Positions 23,236 through 35,175 of a stretch of 64,000 nucleotides of DNA are shown one piece after another. Both the position numbers and the translations under genes were made by a program. Each line of letters starts with the position of its first letter. Within the stretch, counting starts at the first letter, position 1. The notes beneath the pieces were generated by a model. The model ran no database searches. It was given only the letters and a program-made list of their open reading frames with translations, and had not been told where the DNA came from. This DNA is from Silurus meridionalis (Eukaryota > Chordata > Actinopteri > Siluriformes > Siluridae): positions 23,505,905 through 23,569,904 of the forward strand of contig NC_060901.1 in the NCBI RefSeq assembly GCF_014805685.1, read 5' to 3'.

Positions 23236-23556
23236 GCATGAATGAAAACGCTAAAGTGCATAGTGCAGGCGTTATGTAGCGCTATGCGTAAACTGTTCAA
23301 ATGTTGATGATCATAAACCTTAATAATATTAAAAAGAAACTGTATTAATAAAAATGACAAGCAATTTTTTGGTTTTGCATTTTTCCCCCCTCAAATTTAC
23401 TGAAATTAACCCAAACTGTGACATAAAAACTGACATAAGCACCAAACCATGAATTGTGTACGGTTACGCCCTCAAATAACAATTCCTTTGATGCAGCACA
23501 CAAAATAATAATAATAAAAAAATGTCTCTCTTGGTGAGTATTCAAATAAATTGCAT

Positions 23557-23832
23557 TCATTTAACATACAGTTATGTTTAAACCTTTCTTGTGCTCTGTG
23601 TAAGATATTGTAAAACAAAATTAAAGTATACTAACAATTATCCGTATTAGTCATAAGTCAGCTTTTGACCAAACAATGTTTATATTTATGTATGTATATG
23701 ATACAGTTGATATAAATTTCCCTACATTTTTTATTCATTCCCAAAAATTCCTGGTAAGTTTCAAACGTCTAAAGTTGAAGTTACCATGGAAAGTTTCCAG
23801 ACATTTTCCACCGCTTTGCATCCCTGAACGTA
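23557..23832 (+). mobile_element. hAT-like MITE family H, copy 1
   Basis: AAATTCCTGGTAAGTTTC and CATGGAAAGTTTCCAGACAT correspond in order to 61415-61690. Non-coding. Confidence 0.65.
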
Positions 23833-23854
23833 ACCCAGGTGAATCGCATAGCAT

Positions 23855-24062
23855 CTGTAGCTGCTTCATATGTACTGTATCTTTAATGTATCATATCATC
23901 AGCTATGCATCCAGATGCGAAACGCCTTCGTGATGAAGCTATAAAGAATCTCCAGGTTAGGCTATACCGCTTTACACGAAGTCACCCAAATGAGAACGGG
24001 TTTCTCTTGGTTCCTGTTGATGGTTCTTATCAAGGTTTCCTCCTCAGATGTTCTCCTTGTAT
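23855..24062 (+). repeat. Repeat F/B fragments
   Basis: CATCTGTAGCTGCTTCATAT to CATCCAGATGCG resembles the GCATCGAGATGCG end of F. It is followed by GTCACCCAAATGAGAACGGG, the core of repeat B. Confidence 0.55.
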
Positions 24063-24955
24063 TTTAATGTCTATTAAAAAGTCCACGATGTCTACACAAT
24101 ATAAGGTTTGGGTTCCAGCGTTTAGTTTTTTTTTGTCTTTCTCAAATTGTCACTGGTTCCTGGCCAAGACGTTGATAAGAATCCAAACTGTCCTCTCTAC
24201 CCATCAACGCTGGACAGTTTTCAGATAAACCCTGTGCACCGTGTCTGCTGCCGCTTGTCAAACGAAAGAAATGACTGTAACGGAAAGACACGATATTAGT
24301 TTTAGCTTCGTGTCTGCCAGCTTAATGTCAATACGGAGCTCCCCGGTGGTCGCTGGTATTTATTACTGGATTTATGTGTTTTCCACTCTTTCTGAGCCTT
24401 TCGACTTGCCTGATGAGTCATAGCAAAAAATACTTTAGGAGCAAAGACATGAGGAAAGAGTACAGGGGAAAAAAAAAAACAAGCAATGAACGTGAATAAT
24501 ACGGGGAAAGATCAGCCTTTGTACAGCATCCCAGAGTGTGTGTGCGTATGTGTGTATGTATATATATAACCTTGACTAAATGCTTAGGCTAATGAGGTAG
24601 ACGAATACAATTTCGGGAACACGTGAGTGCAAACAAAGCAATTAGCGGGCAAGCGTCGGAGTTTCGCACTGGCGAGAAAAGTCATTAACATTTCATAGAT
24701 TGCGGAGATAGACTGGTATCAGTTCAACAGCCGAACGTGTACTGCATTGGAGTGGAATGTAATGTAAGGTATTAACCTCGAGGCAGAGTATTACACGGCT
24801 GACAGCCCTGATCCATTTCAGTCCTGAGGAAAGGTTAGTGTGCTTATCAGCAATACAACATTTTTTAATTATAGACTTTATATAAATAATTAAAATACCA
24901 AAGGGAGTCCAAGAGCATCGGGGACGAGGAAACTTCAAATATTTGTACCGATAAG
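24063..24955. other. No gene or clear repeat seen
   Basis: Ordinary intron. A short degenerate TGTG/TATA run lies near 24537-24568. Confidence 0.6.
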
Positions 24956-24960
24956 CAAAA

Positions 24961-25112
24961 GATGGATGGATGGATGGGGGGACAGACAGACAGACAGACT
25001 GACAGACAGACAGACAGACAGACAGACAGATAGCCAGACAGATAGCCAGACAGATACAGACAGATATAGACATACAGATACAGACAGATTCAGACATACA
25101 GACAGATACAGA
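24961..25112. repeat. GGAT / GACA / GATA tetranucleotide block
   Basis: GGAT units, then GACA with GATA and CAGATA variants. It abuts the family A copy at 25113. Confidence 0.95.
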
Positions 25113-25316
25113 CGTCATTTGTGGTTCTTATTCAAACTGTTACCATGAACATGGAGGCGCACAATTGTACAGGATTTAAATAGATGCTCCAGCTTGACAT
25201 TTTCCCTTTCACTTGAACTAGGAGACCCAAGCCTGTTCCAACATGAGCTCTAATGGGACATTCAAAATGCATCTCCCAATCTTATGGTCAGGTGTCCACA
25301 AACTTTTGCCACAGAC
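25113..25316 (+). mobile_element. Family A MITE, internally deleted (~200 bp)
   Basis: GGAGGCGCACAATTGTACAG and AGACCCAAGCCTGTTCCAAC are followed directly by the 3' part TGGTCAGGTGTCCACAAACT. Confidence 0.82.
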
Positions 25317-26044
25317 AGATTGAAGTCACCATTCAAACAGTTCCTTCCTGCTGATTTAGATTCCTCGCACAGCACCAAAACAAACAGAGCTTCGAATCCT
25401 CGTTTGTTTTGCTTTTACGCTCGGAAGACAGCTCGGTGGTGTGATGGTCAGAGGTCATACTAAAAAGGACAACAAAAACAGGCGCCGCATGGACGAGGAA
25501 GATTATAATAAGCTCCTGCACGTCACTACAGTCACCTCCCTGTGTTGTCATGCATTCTGAAAGCCAAAGTTATCCCCAACAACCTTGGGAGACTCTCCAA
25601 AGCACCAGAGAAGTTACTGGGACTTTCCCTATTAGTCTTGTACTGAAAACATCAGACCAATCTGCAAGCTCCTCACAAAAAAAAAAAATAACTGAAGGAG
25701 AGAGGCTGTTGCTCCTCTGTGTGACATGGAAAACAAACGAGTGCCACAGTGAAGAATGACACCGCACCGCTTCAGTAAGCGACCAGTTCATTCCCTTCAC
25801 AGTGTCGTGCACCCCAATTCGGCGGCTGGTGCGTCGGGTAACCCTTCAATCTTCCAGTGTGTATGAGAGCAAAAGGACAATTTGCAAGCGTTTTTCTCTG
25901 AAAATTCAATTTCGGCCTGGATGGAAAGCATTCTCCTTTTCCATGACTATTCACTGCATCCTTTATTGTCTTCCCCTCCTATCGAGGGAAAATAAAAATT
26001 TATGATGCAAAACCCTCATAATCCACACTGACTATGGTGTTTTG
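25317..26044. other. No gene or clear repeat seen
   Basis: Ordinary intron. Confidence 0.6.
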
Positions 26045-26054
26045 CCATACACTC

Positions 26055-26255
26055 TATGTCGAAGAAATTGTGGACACCTGACCAAAACACTTATATGTAC
26101 TGTTTGTTGAACATCCCATTGCAAATGTATTCCCTATTGGCCATTATAATAAGCTCCATTCTTCTGGGATTCTGGGACTAGATTGTGTAGCGTGGCTATA
26201 GAGATTAGCATTAGTGATGATGGGTAAGGAGATCTGAGGACTTAGTCATATTCAG
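26055..26255 (-). mobile_element. Family A MITE fragment
   Basis: TGTGGACACCTGACCAAAAC, then TAATAAGCTCCATTCTTCTG, in the inverted orientation of the family 3' end. Confidence 0.7.
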
Positions 26256-26279
26256 AATAATATTCTTCGAAATAAAAAC

Positions 26280-26900
26280 TTTTGAAAACATCATTTACAG
26301 CACTGCATTTGCAGTCATGATTCTGTAATGGAAAAACACTGCATGCGCTCATTGACACCTCCAGAAATCATTGTCTGTGAAACGTTTGCCATGTCATCCA
26401 CAAATGCAAGTTAATTCGCTATCATGCAAAGATGAAAGCATGCGTGAACATGATCCTGAAACGCCAGATCATGATCCTCTCAGGGCTAAAGCTCATTTAA
26501 AATTTACTGGGGCAAAGTGGAAAACTGTTCTGTGGTCAGACGAATTTAAATTCATGCCTGTGGAATTGCCAGCTTGCATATTAGAAAAGGCTCCTCAGTG
26601 CTGAATGGTAGAAGAGGAGTCCAGGTGCTGAACTGGCCTGCCTGCAGTCTAGAACTTTTACCATTTAAAAACATTTGGTGCGTCCTGAAGCGAAAAATAC
26701 AACAAAGGACACCCGGAACTGTTGTGCAGCTAGAATCCTGTATCAGACACATATAGGACAACATTTCTCTCCCAAAACTTCAGCAAATGGTCTCCTCAGT
26801 TCCCAGATGTATACGGACAGAAGACGTGGTGCTACAAAGTGGTAAACATGGCCCTGTCCCAACGTTTTGGAGACCTGACGCAGCCAGTCAGATTCAAAAG
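26280..26900 (+). mobile_element. Tc1-type transposase relic K, 5' and catalytic part
   Basis: Decayed frames translate [20 protein letters not shown], containing the first catalytic Asp motif (LWSDE). Further on comes LNWPACSLELLPFKNIWCVL, aligning to the Tc1 DWPxxSxDLxPxExxW region, then TPGTVVQLESCIRH and LPKLQQMVSSVPR. Stops and frame breaks show it is dead. Its 3' terminus lies at about 27400-27437, beyond an inserted repeat B. Confidence 0.78.
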
Positions 26901-26986
26901 ACCCCGCAAACATCCTTAACCATCTAGAGACGTACCAGCGCCAATTGGATCCCACTTCATGTGAAGTTCGGACAATGGACCTCCTT

Positions 26987-27385
26987 GAGTGTTTAAAGGC
27001 TCTGGCATGGAGAAGCTGGCGTTGGATCTGTGATGATCGCAAATGTTGAGATATTTTATGAGTTGCTCAGTAGTTCCTAGTTTTATAACCACAAATGACT
27101 GTATACGACTGTAGAAAGAACATTACTTATAACCGTACACTCCAGTGCTCATGTTAGTTCTCTCTCTCCAGTGTTCTGTATTTTTGAAAGATTTATAATC
27201 ACACTCTTGATGTCACCCAAATGAGGATGGGTTCCCCTTTTAAATCTGGTTCCTCTCAAGGTTCTTCCTCATAACATCTAAGGGAGTTTTTCCTTGCCAC
27301 AGTTGCTATGGCTCAGAGATAAATACACATTGTTCACCTTAACTGTTCAATTCTGTAAAGCTGCTTTGAGACAATGTCCCACAAT
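26987..27385 (+). repeat. Dispersed repeat B, inserted in relic K
   Basis: Collinear with 2741-3150 over its whole length, with the fuller text CCTTGCCACAGTTGCTATGG missing from the 2.7-kb copy. It ends GCTGCTTTGAGACAATGTCC. Confidence 0.85.
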
Positions 27386-27397
27386 GTATTACATTTA

Positions 27398-27437
27398 AAT
27401 TTTACACAATGTCCCAACTTTTTTGGAATTAGGGTCA
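27398..27437 (+). mobile_element. Relic K, 3' terminus
   Basis: TTTTACACAATGTCCCAACT then TTTTTGGAATTAGGGT is the inverted-repeat end also seen, reversed, at 62389 (ACAACCCGATTTCCAAAACA). Confidence 0.7.
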
Positions 27438-27439
27438 TG

Positions 27440-28385
27440 CAAAGACCCTATACACAAGCAGGTTTTAGGGTCACATATCGACATACTATTGGCCATACAG
27501 CCTATCTAACTACTAAATTTGAGCATGTTTGGATTTGCAGTGAGATAGACAAAACACGTGGACATTAAAAAGTCATCAATCTCCGTCAATGAGAGGACAA
27601 AATACCACTAGTTTCTTCGCCATTGTTTCATCATATAGGAATCACCCAATGCACCAATGAGTCCAGAAACTCTCACCCTAAAATCATATATAAAGTAATT
27701 TATTAAAATGTATTGACATTCAGTGTTGCTTCTTCTCACATATATTAACACCAATTAATCATAACCAGGCAAAGACGTTAACCCCACATGCCACACAAAG
27801 CACAGGCGTAAATATACACAAGGCGTCGGGAAAATTGATTTACACAGACACGTGGGTGCCGGAGAAACTGCAGAGAACTCATCAGAATAATCAGAAGGCA
27901 TAATTAAAGGGGATTTACTAGCTTAATTCCTGAAGACGTCTCATTCGGCTGAGCTGGATATTGGACTGAAGGCAAACGGGGATACCTGCAGATCTCCTAA
28001 TTAAAACGGAGATAAATTTAGACAAAAGCGGAACACGACGAGCCAAATCTCATTAGCTGTTCCGATCGTCACACAGAGAAATGCTATGAAAAAAGTTTGC
28101 CAATTTCAACATGAAGCTATTAGTGTTTTTATTTCTGGTTTCTGTTTTTTTTCTGGTTTTTATTTCCTCCAACAATGTGAGAAATTGTAAAACTAAAAAC
28201 CGGTAAACGAAAGAGACGAGACTGAGCACTCAGGAAAGGAAGAATAAGACATTTATGAGTGATTCCACATGCAGGAAATTGAAGTGATAAGGCTAAAATT
28301 GGTGTTTAATTTAATAATCAAAAAAATAAAAAGACATCATGCTAGCCAACTGACCTAATACAGATGGATAGGAACAAACAAAAAA
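27440..28385. other. No gene or clear repeat seen; possible constrained non-coding sequence
   Basis: The part at about 27770-28090 is of even composition with several TAATTA-type words (AATTAAAGGGG, CTTAATTC, CTAATTAAAACG). Constraint is only a guess. Confidence 0.4.
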
Positions 28386-28386
28386 C

Positions 28387-28505
28387 CTCTGGGGCGGTGG
28401 TAGCTTAGTGGTAAGATCATTGGATGTTTGATACGAAGGTTGCGAGTTTAAATCCCATCCACACCAAGCTGTCACTACTGGTATGATATGGTACGTAGCA
28501 CTTCT
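28387..28505 (+). repeat. tRNA-derived SINE (family S), diverged head
   Basis: GTGGTAGCTTAGTGGTAAGA (A-box-like) and TTGCGAGTTTAAATCCC (B-box-like) are followed by ACCAAGCTGTCACTACTGG, the family body start. It lacks a tRNA cloverleaf. Confidence 0.75.
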
Positions 28506-28691
28506 TGGGTGAGAGGAAAGAAAAAATAAAGAAAAAAAAAATCAAGCCACTGGCCAATATTTCAGCTATGAGCTTCAGGTCTTTGTAATCGTATCTGTTG
28601 GACCTCAGTTTTCTCAGAATTTCCACATACACTATACTACTCACGAAAGAAACATGAAAACCTGGCCATCCAAATTTCAAAACCATATTTA

Positions 28692-29265
28692 GTCGTTTCT
28701 CCTTTCACTATTATAACAACCTCCACTCTTCTGGGAAGGCTTTCCACAAAATCCTGGAGCATAGCTTTGAGGATGTCCATTTAGCTACAAAGGTATTAGT
28801 CAAGTTAGGCCTTGATGTCCAGCATTCCAAATCATCCCAAAGGTGTTGAAAAGGGTTGAGGTACAGACCACTCAAATTCAAGTCTTTCAGACTTGGCAGC
28901 TAAGACTTTATGGTCCTTGCTTTGGCGTACAGGTTTGGGCTCGTTCCAGAAAGAAGGAAATTCAAAGAGGACAGTGGAAGCTCAGTGGTTAACGTGTTGG
29001 ACATGATCAGAACATTGTGAGTTCAAATCCCAGCACCACCAAGTTGCCAGAGTTGGGTCCTTGAGCAAGGCCCAAATGAAATCCTCAACTGCTAAGTTGA
29101 ACAAATACGGCAATTAAGGACTTAATCTGTCATGTAAAATTAAATCTTAATGCCATGGCACATAAAGAAATCATTGTTTAAAGGAGCAGTTCTGTGCTCC
29201 TAAATTTGTGGGAACAATTTTGGGGAAGGTCCCCACACAAAGGTGTTATGGTCAACTTTTTGCTA
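28692..29265 (-). mobile_element. Family A MITE split by a SINE
   Basis: The outer parts (28692-28964 and about 29195-29265) are family A in inverted orientation: CTCCACTCTTCTGGGAAGGC and TCATCCCAAAGGTGTTGAAA on one side, AAATTTGTGGGAACAATTTT on the other. A SINE lies between them. Confidence 0.78.
28967..29190 (+). repeat. tRNA-derived SINE (family S) inserted in family A
   Basis: GGAAGCTCAGTGGTTAACGT (A box), GTGAGTTCAAATCCCAGCAC (B box), CACCAAGTTGCCAGAGTTGG and TCCTTGAGCAAGGCCC are all in order, with a tail ending about ATAAAGAAATCATTG. Confidence 0.85.
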
Positions 29266-31004
29266 TCAAGTGTTCTGCGTGTTCCTGATTCCAAAAAAGG
29301 TCATCGGTTCATTATTCAAGCATGCTTCTACTGAACATTAAACCTCGCTTATAAAACAAGATCTATAATCATAGGGGGGGGGGCCGAGCAGAAAAGCAAT
29401 ACCAGGCTAGACATGCTTAATGTTATAATATCGCTCTAATATCTCTCTGAAGTAAGATCTAGTGTCCATGGATAAAAAGTGAGCTCTATGTTGGTGGCTG
29501 AATCATTTTACATTGATTGTGTAGGATGTAATCGCTCTGGTCCTGTGTAGTTCGAGGCACTAAAATGGGTCCTCGGAATGATCCGCACTTAGTGTGTGTG
29601 TGTTTCAATTCAATTTTCTCTCAGCTATTGCAGTGGACTGAGTTTTACAGTTGTCGGCTGAGGGTCTCTTGAATTTACACCGAACCCAAATTCCCTTTTT
29701 AATCTCGCTACTAATTAGTTTCTTTCGCAGCACCACAAAGACTATGCCTAGCAACAGTGTGTATCACTTCTGAGTGTCCTTAAGTGCGTGTTCGCGAGCC
29801 TGACATGACCTCGTTGGACCTTTTCAACATGAGATTTCCAGCATGTCACCGCTATCTAGGAGCGAGGGCATTCCAGGGCCAAAGCTTGCGCTCTTTTCAG
29901 CGCCGTTTAACATGACACTGAGGCTCTCCATCACCTCCATCTTTCTCTTCACACGGCTTGCTAATGGGCTCTTAACACCGGCTCAGGCTGAAGTTAATCC
30001 AATCTAAACTCATCTCCCTCTCTTTCGGCTGTCGAGCTGCCATTCCGTTTTAACGACGATAGAGGACGAGCGAAAGCAATACGCAACAACTTGCTTTGCT
30101 CTTTACCGAGGCGGCATTTATGGAAGGTGTCTGTTTGATTCGTTAGGGGCTGTGGAGGAGGAGGACTTTTGGAGGACTTTTTTTATGATACAAACAGGCA
30201 TCTCTGTCACTAATGGCGAATGCAGGACTTCCTGGGGAATGATGGAATTACGGGAATATGATCGAGACCCACGCTGGCCGTGATGACCCCGCAGGACAGA
30301 AGCTCTCAGAGCGCTACTGTAGTCTGGAATGAAAATTGGACACGATGGGGAAATTCCCGACTAGATATCTCATAGGAGAAAGAGGCATATCTATAAATCA
30401 GAGCAAGCGAACCAGATGCTTGCACTATTCCCCCCTTGTTTTCTTCCGCTTTATCTCAGACGGCACTCAGCAGATGGTCATGGAATAAAGAGGCTCTTTC
30501 AGTTGCCGGAACGAGCTAGCATGACTTCACCCCTTACAAAGCCGCATGACACAAGGGGACACAAAGCAGCCCAAGATCGACAAGGGGTAACAGACTTGTT
30601 CAAGTAAAGCAGAATGCGACAATAAAGAGATGAGTGATAAGGCCGGACCTGACTTGGTATGCATGAGAAAGATCATGGAGTTTTTAACAGACAAGTGCAA
30701 AAAACATAAATGCTGATTGTATCCCAGGCGCTCGAGAGGCCGGGGCATGTCCTCATCAACAGTGGAAGGAATGAACCACTGGAGAAGCTTGCAGTGGGAC
30801 AAAGCAGAATTGTGATGAGGCCTCAAAGGCCTGGAACTCAAAAACTTCACTAAATTAGTCTGTGAAATAGTCTGGTCATGAGATACTCAAAGAACCTCTG
30901 AAAGTTTCACAGATTAAGGGTATCTGTAACAAGCCATGAAGCTTGGCATTAATAATGAAAAAAAGTGTGTTAATAATGATAGATTGTTACTAAAACCCTG
31001 TGGC
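29266..31004. other. Longest stretch with no repeat seen; candidate conserved non-coding sequence
   Basis: About 1.7 kb without a recognised transposon or microsatellite. It is unlike its surroundings in even composition, with TAATTAG, CTAATGGGCTCTTAAC and similar words at 29.70-30.05 kb. The overlapping ORFs at 30416-30850 (plus and minus) show no domain. Confidence 0.45.
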
Positions 31005-31235
31005 AGATTTGGCAAAGAAAAACTCCCTAAGATGGTATGAGGACAAGAGCAACCAGACTCAAAAGGGTTGACGCCAAATGACCATTCATTACAGTTCCAT
31101 CAGTGTTATCACCTGTTCACTGATAGACACTTGGATGCAAAACGGTTCACGGCCATTGCAGCCCTATGCCATTGTAGCAAACTGTTTAATCCTGGTTTGA
31201 TCACTGTGCGATTTCAAATAGATCTCAGATGTCAA
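31005..31235 (-). repeat. Dispersed repeat B, inverted long fragment
   Basis: AAAAACTCCCTAAGATGGTA and CCAGACTCAAAAGGG are the reverse of the B tail. It continues with ATTACAGTTCCATCAGTGTT, also found at 50.6 kb, suggesting more of the element's 5' part. Confidence 0.7.
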
Positions 31236-31239
31236 TGTG

Positions 31240-32265
31240 AGACTGTAAGACAGTCAGAAACTGATGCATACGAGAAAAAAACTTGTCTGAAGTTTTATGT
31301 CGTAAGTCTTACTGCATTCTTTTGCAATGGTAGCTAGCAGCAATCAAAAACAAGAGTTCATTTGCTTCAAGACATTCCTCGATGCAAACGTCATACACAC
31401 AAATTTTCCCATATAACTCTATAAGTTTCTTTGTCCACCTGACTCAGTGCCACATTTTTCCTGAGACGGGGTCGAAGTTGTCATGCTAATTGTGTCGTCA
31501 GGCTCGCTGTTCCTATCAGTTCTCGTTTTGACGGTTGTTGTAGGTCACACTGGAGAAAAGAGTCTGAAATCTTCTGGAACTGCTGGAATTTTTCATCGGA
31601 GGAAGAAAAAAAAAAAAAGATCGCAACGACCATTAACCGGGTGTCAGCAAACATGTCGAACCAGTGATCAAAAGACAATGGATTTTAGCCCAGGATTATA
31701 GGAATCATGGCCAAAATCACACAGTATGCACCTGCCTTAAATTCGCTACAGTCCGATTCCATCTTTATGGTTCTGGTGTTTAACCTCCCACAGTAATCTC
31801 ATTGCTCTTGGAACTCTTACTGAAGTGGAACTATCCTCAGCTGCAGCAAGTGGTTTCCGATGTAAAATCTTCACTCGGTAAACTCAGACTACTGTGGATC
31901 TAATCCAGGACTTAAGTAAGACTTAAGTCCAAGTAAACTGGAAACTAATTTACCTATAGTATCTTCCTAAATGTTGATTACTTGGGTCTGGTCTCCTGGT
32001 GTAGATTTTGGAAGATAACAACCAATTTAACATCCACATGCAGTGGGCAAATTGAAAAGGTAAATATTTAGCGTTTAACGATCTTAACAATTAACTATCG
32101 ATCAGACAATTAGCGTAGAACTGCACGCCCGAGACTCGTCTGTGCTACCGTTTGCTTTCTTACACTTACTGCAGTAGTGAACTGTTTGAGGAAAAGTATA
32201 GGAAGAGAGAAATTCATAACTGTAATAAAAAGTACTGCCACATGATTACACCACACGCTACACTA
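31240..32265. other. No gene or clear repeat seen
   Basis: Poly(A) at 31608-31618. Otherwise ordinary intron. Confidence 0.6.
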
Positions 32266-32267
32266 AA

Positions 32268-32640
32268 TTGACAAAAGTATTGGGACACCTGACTATTCAG
32301 GAAATAACATGGTTCTTCTTTCAACTGTTACCACAAACTTGGAGGCACACAATAATACAGATCGACCATTCATGAAATTCATTTGAACTAAGAGAAACCT
32401 GTTCCAGCGTGACGATGCCCCTGGGCACAAAACTCCAAAACTTTATGAAGACATGCTTTCCATGGGTATTTAGAGTGGAAGATCTCCTTCTTTAAAGCTC
32501 TGACCCCAACTCTATTGCCTCACCTCACCTCACCTACACCCTTTTGGCTGAATGAGAACAAATCTCCACAAAATCTAGTGGAACATCTTCCAAGATAAGT
32601 CGAGGTTATTACAGCAGCAAATGGAGACTGAAGGTCGAAT
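32268..32640 (+). mobile_element. Family A MITE, left member of a head-to-head pair
   Basis: Starts TACACTAAATTGACAAAAGT, with the interior GTTCCAGCGTGACGATGCCC and CTAGTGGAACATCTTCCAAG. The outer TIR is intact and the inner TIR missing. Confidence 0.88.
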
Positions 32641-32654
32641 AGGTATGGAATTTT

Positions 32655-33123
32655 TTGAGCATTGCATTCCACATTTAGTCCCAATTTCCTCTTATAATTC
32701 CCTTCACTCTTCTCGGAAGATGTTCCACTAGATTTTGGAGTGTGCTTATAGATATTTGTGTTCATCAGCCACAGGGGGTGTTATGAAAGGCAGGTACTGA
32801 TGTAGGTTAGGAGACCTGGGGTGCAGTCAGCGTTCACATTCATCCCAAAAATGTTCAGTAGGGATGGGATCAGAGCTCTAAAGCAGCAAGATCTTCCTCT
32901 ACAAAGCATGTAAACCAGATCTTCAAAGAGCCCACTTTGTGCACAGAGGTATTGTAATGCTGGAACAGGTTTTGGGTTTCCAAGTTCAAGTGCAAAATTT
33001 GATTATAGCGCCATCTAAAAGACATCCTGTGCAAATGAGTGCCTCCAGATTTGTGGTAACAGTTTGGAAAAGAAACACATAGCAGGAAAGATCAGCTGTC
33101 CCAATACTTTTGGTAATAGTGTA
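32655..33123 (-). mobile_element. Family A MITE, right member of a head-to-head pair
   Basis: Inverted copy with GTTCCACTAGATTTTGGAGT, AGATCTTCCTCTACAAAGCA and the terminus CCCAATACTTTTGGTAATAGTGTA. The inner TIR is missing, as in its partner. Confidence 0.88.
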
Positions 33124-33124
33124 C

Positions 33125-33840
33125 ATACTTGTACATACATGAGACAATAAAGAAAAAGAAGTATTGATGTAAGTGAACGAAACATTTTACATTTTAACAA
33201 ATCATTATGTATCTTATGGTCAGGTGCCACGAACTTGTGTGTGTATATAGTGCATCTATAAACATCGAAAAAGTTAGCAAGAGGAAATACGTGTTTTGCT
33301 GTTTTCAAGCTACTCTTGGCCAAAAAATAAATAAAAAGTGATGTAATAATGAGCCAAAACTGTCCTAAGACCAAGCAACAGCACAATCAAGTTTGAAATT
33401 CAAACTGTATTAAAAAGCAGGTACATTGTTTAAGTCTTGCTAAGCTGCTAAGCCCTCAGCTCTGCCACTGTCGCTCTTGTTAATGACTACAATTTGACAC
33501 CACACTGACAAGAGTTCCTTTTAATGTACTGAACAATCTATTTTTTTTTTCCAAATGCAGCCATGTTCCTCTCCTGGGTAAACGCCCAAACCTCCTTGTT
33601 GTGATGCAATTTCGATATTACTCAATAGGATGCAAGTCTCTGAAGTTTGCTCTGTGCTCAGTGCTGAGTCTTAAAAAAAACAAAAAACCCCACACTTGCA
33701 AGTTCGCTTATTGCAACTGGTTACGTTAGCTTCCTGACGTCAACATTGCTGATTGTTTGGTCTTGTTTTTCTGTTTGTCCAGCCATAACGGACAAAAAAA
33801 ACTACGGAGAAAAGTTTGTGGACGTATATAGAGGCAGATA
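33125..33840. other. No gene or clear repeat seen
   Basis: Ordinary intron with a T-run at 33540-33550. Confidence 0.6.
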
Positions 33841-33842
33841 AA

Positions 33843-34250
33843 CTATATTGCCAAAAGTATTGGGTCACCTGACCATTCCTATATCCCTATATATGGTTCT
33901 TCTCCAAACTGTTACCACAAATCTAGAGGCACTCGATTGTACAGGATCTTTAGATGGCGCTATAATAAAATTTTGCATTCACTTGAACTTGGAAACCCAA
34001 AACCTGTTCCAGCATGGCGATGCCCCTGTGCACAAAGTGAGCTTCTTGAAGATCTGGTTTACATGCTTTGGAGAGGAAGATCTTGCTGCTATAGAGCTCT
34101 GATCTCATCCCTACTGAAATCTAGTGGAACTTCTTCCCAGAAGAGTGAAGGGAATTATAGAAGGAAACTGGGACTAAATGTGGAATGCAGCGCTCCAAAA
34201 TAACATACCGTTCTTATGACTAGGTGTCCCAATACTTTTGGCAAATACTT
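33843..34250 (+). mobile_element. Family A MITE with both termini
   Basis: Left CTATATTGCCAAAAGTATTG, right TGTCCCAATACTTTTGGCAAA. Minus an internal deletion after CATCCCTACTGAA, it is very close to the 19.3-kb and (inverted) 5.6-kb copies, so this subgroup looks relatively young. Confidence 0.9.
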
Positions 34251-34890
34251 TTCGCTGACACTTACCACTCCTGGCACTCATTGTCCAATTAAGCATTTCC
34301 TAGTCACCAAGAAGTGTTTATTAAAATTTTTATTACAAATGAACGATGAGCATATGGTGGGCAAAGCGGTAGCCTAGGTTTCCAGAAGAAGCAGATTTTG
34401 CATTCAAGCTATAATTTTTTTTCTTTCATGGTCGCCTAGGAAACAAGAAGGCTCAACAATCAGACACAAATCGACTGGCCTTCGTTTAAACAGTATTAAT
34501 GCCGCAATATAACGATGCAACAACAGAGCGAGCTACATGTTCGGAATCCCGTCCAAGGCCGCGTGGCTGTCGGCTGAAAGTTTTTATAATAATGCAACGT
34601 TTCGGAATCAGGAACTTGTGGAAAGTAATTAAACCGTGCAAACAAACAATGCGACCATGAAGGTTAAACACAGAGTGTCACAATCGAGAACTAGAATGAT
34701 GATATTTCGATCGTAGCCCACACATCTGTCCACGGCTTGGAGATGCAGTAGGGTAGAGACTCCTTTCTTAGTCTGCACTACTGTATGTTGAGAAAGAGAA
34801 AACCTCTCTCTATCTCTATCTACTTCTTAGTCTATTTTTTTGGGGCAACCAAAAGTTTGTCCAATAAGCTGGCTAATGAATTTTCAATTA
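34251..34890. other. No gene or clear repeat seen
   Basis: Ordinary intron. Confidence 0.6.
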
Positions 34891-35128
34891 ATTTTATTAA
34901 ACTTGAAAACATACACAACGAGGGCAGGGGTATTTAAAAAAGAAATAATAATAAGAAACTCGAGTTAGTGCAGTGTCACTGTGGCTACTCGCTCAGTAAT
35001 GGAAATACGATTTGAAGTGCGAAATCGCTGCCACTTCCGATTTTTTTTCGAGTCTCGCGATTCGGATTCGGACAATTCCACGTTACGAGGGAGTGAATAA
35101 ATAAATGGATGGAAGGAATGAAGCCATT

Positions 35129-35175
35129 AAATAGGGTCTAACAAATGTAAACTATTTAATTACATTTTTCCATTT
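35129..35175 (+). repeat. Left arm of ~46-bp inverted repeat
   Basis: GGGTCTAACAAATGTAAACT continuing into ATTTAATT. It pairs with 36741-36786 with only a few mismatches and an indel. Confidence 0.92.

Noticed and set aside
28387..28470. Possible tRNA gene (A and B boxes)
   Set aside because: No closing acceptor or anticodon stem; matches the head of a SINE family with further copies.
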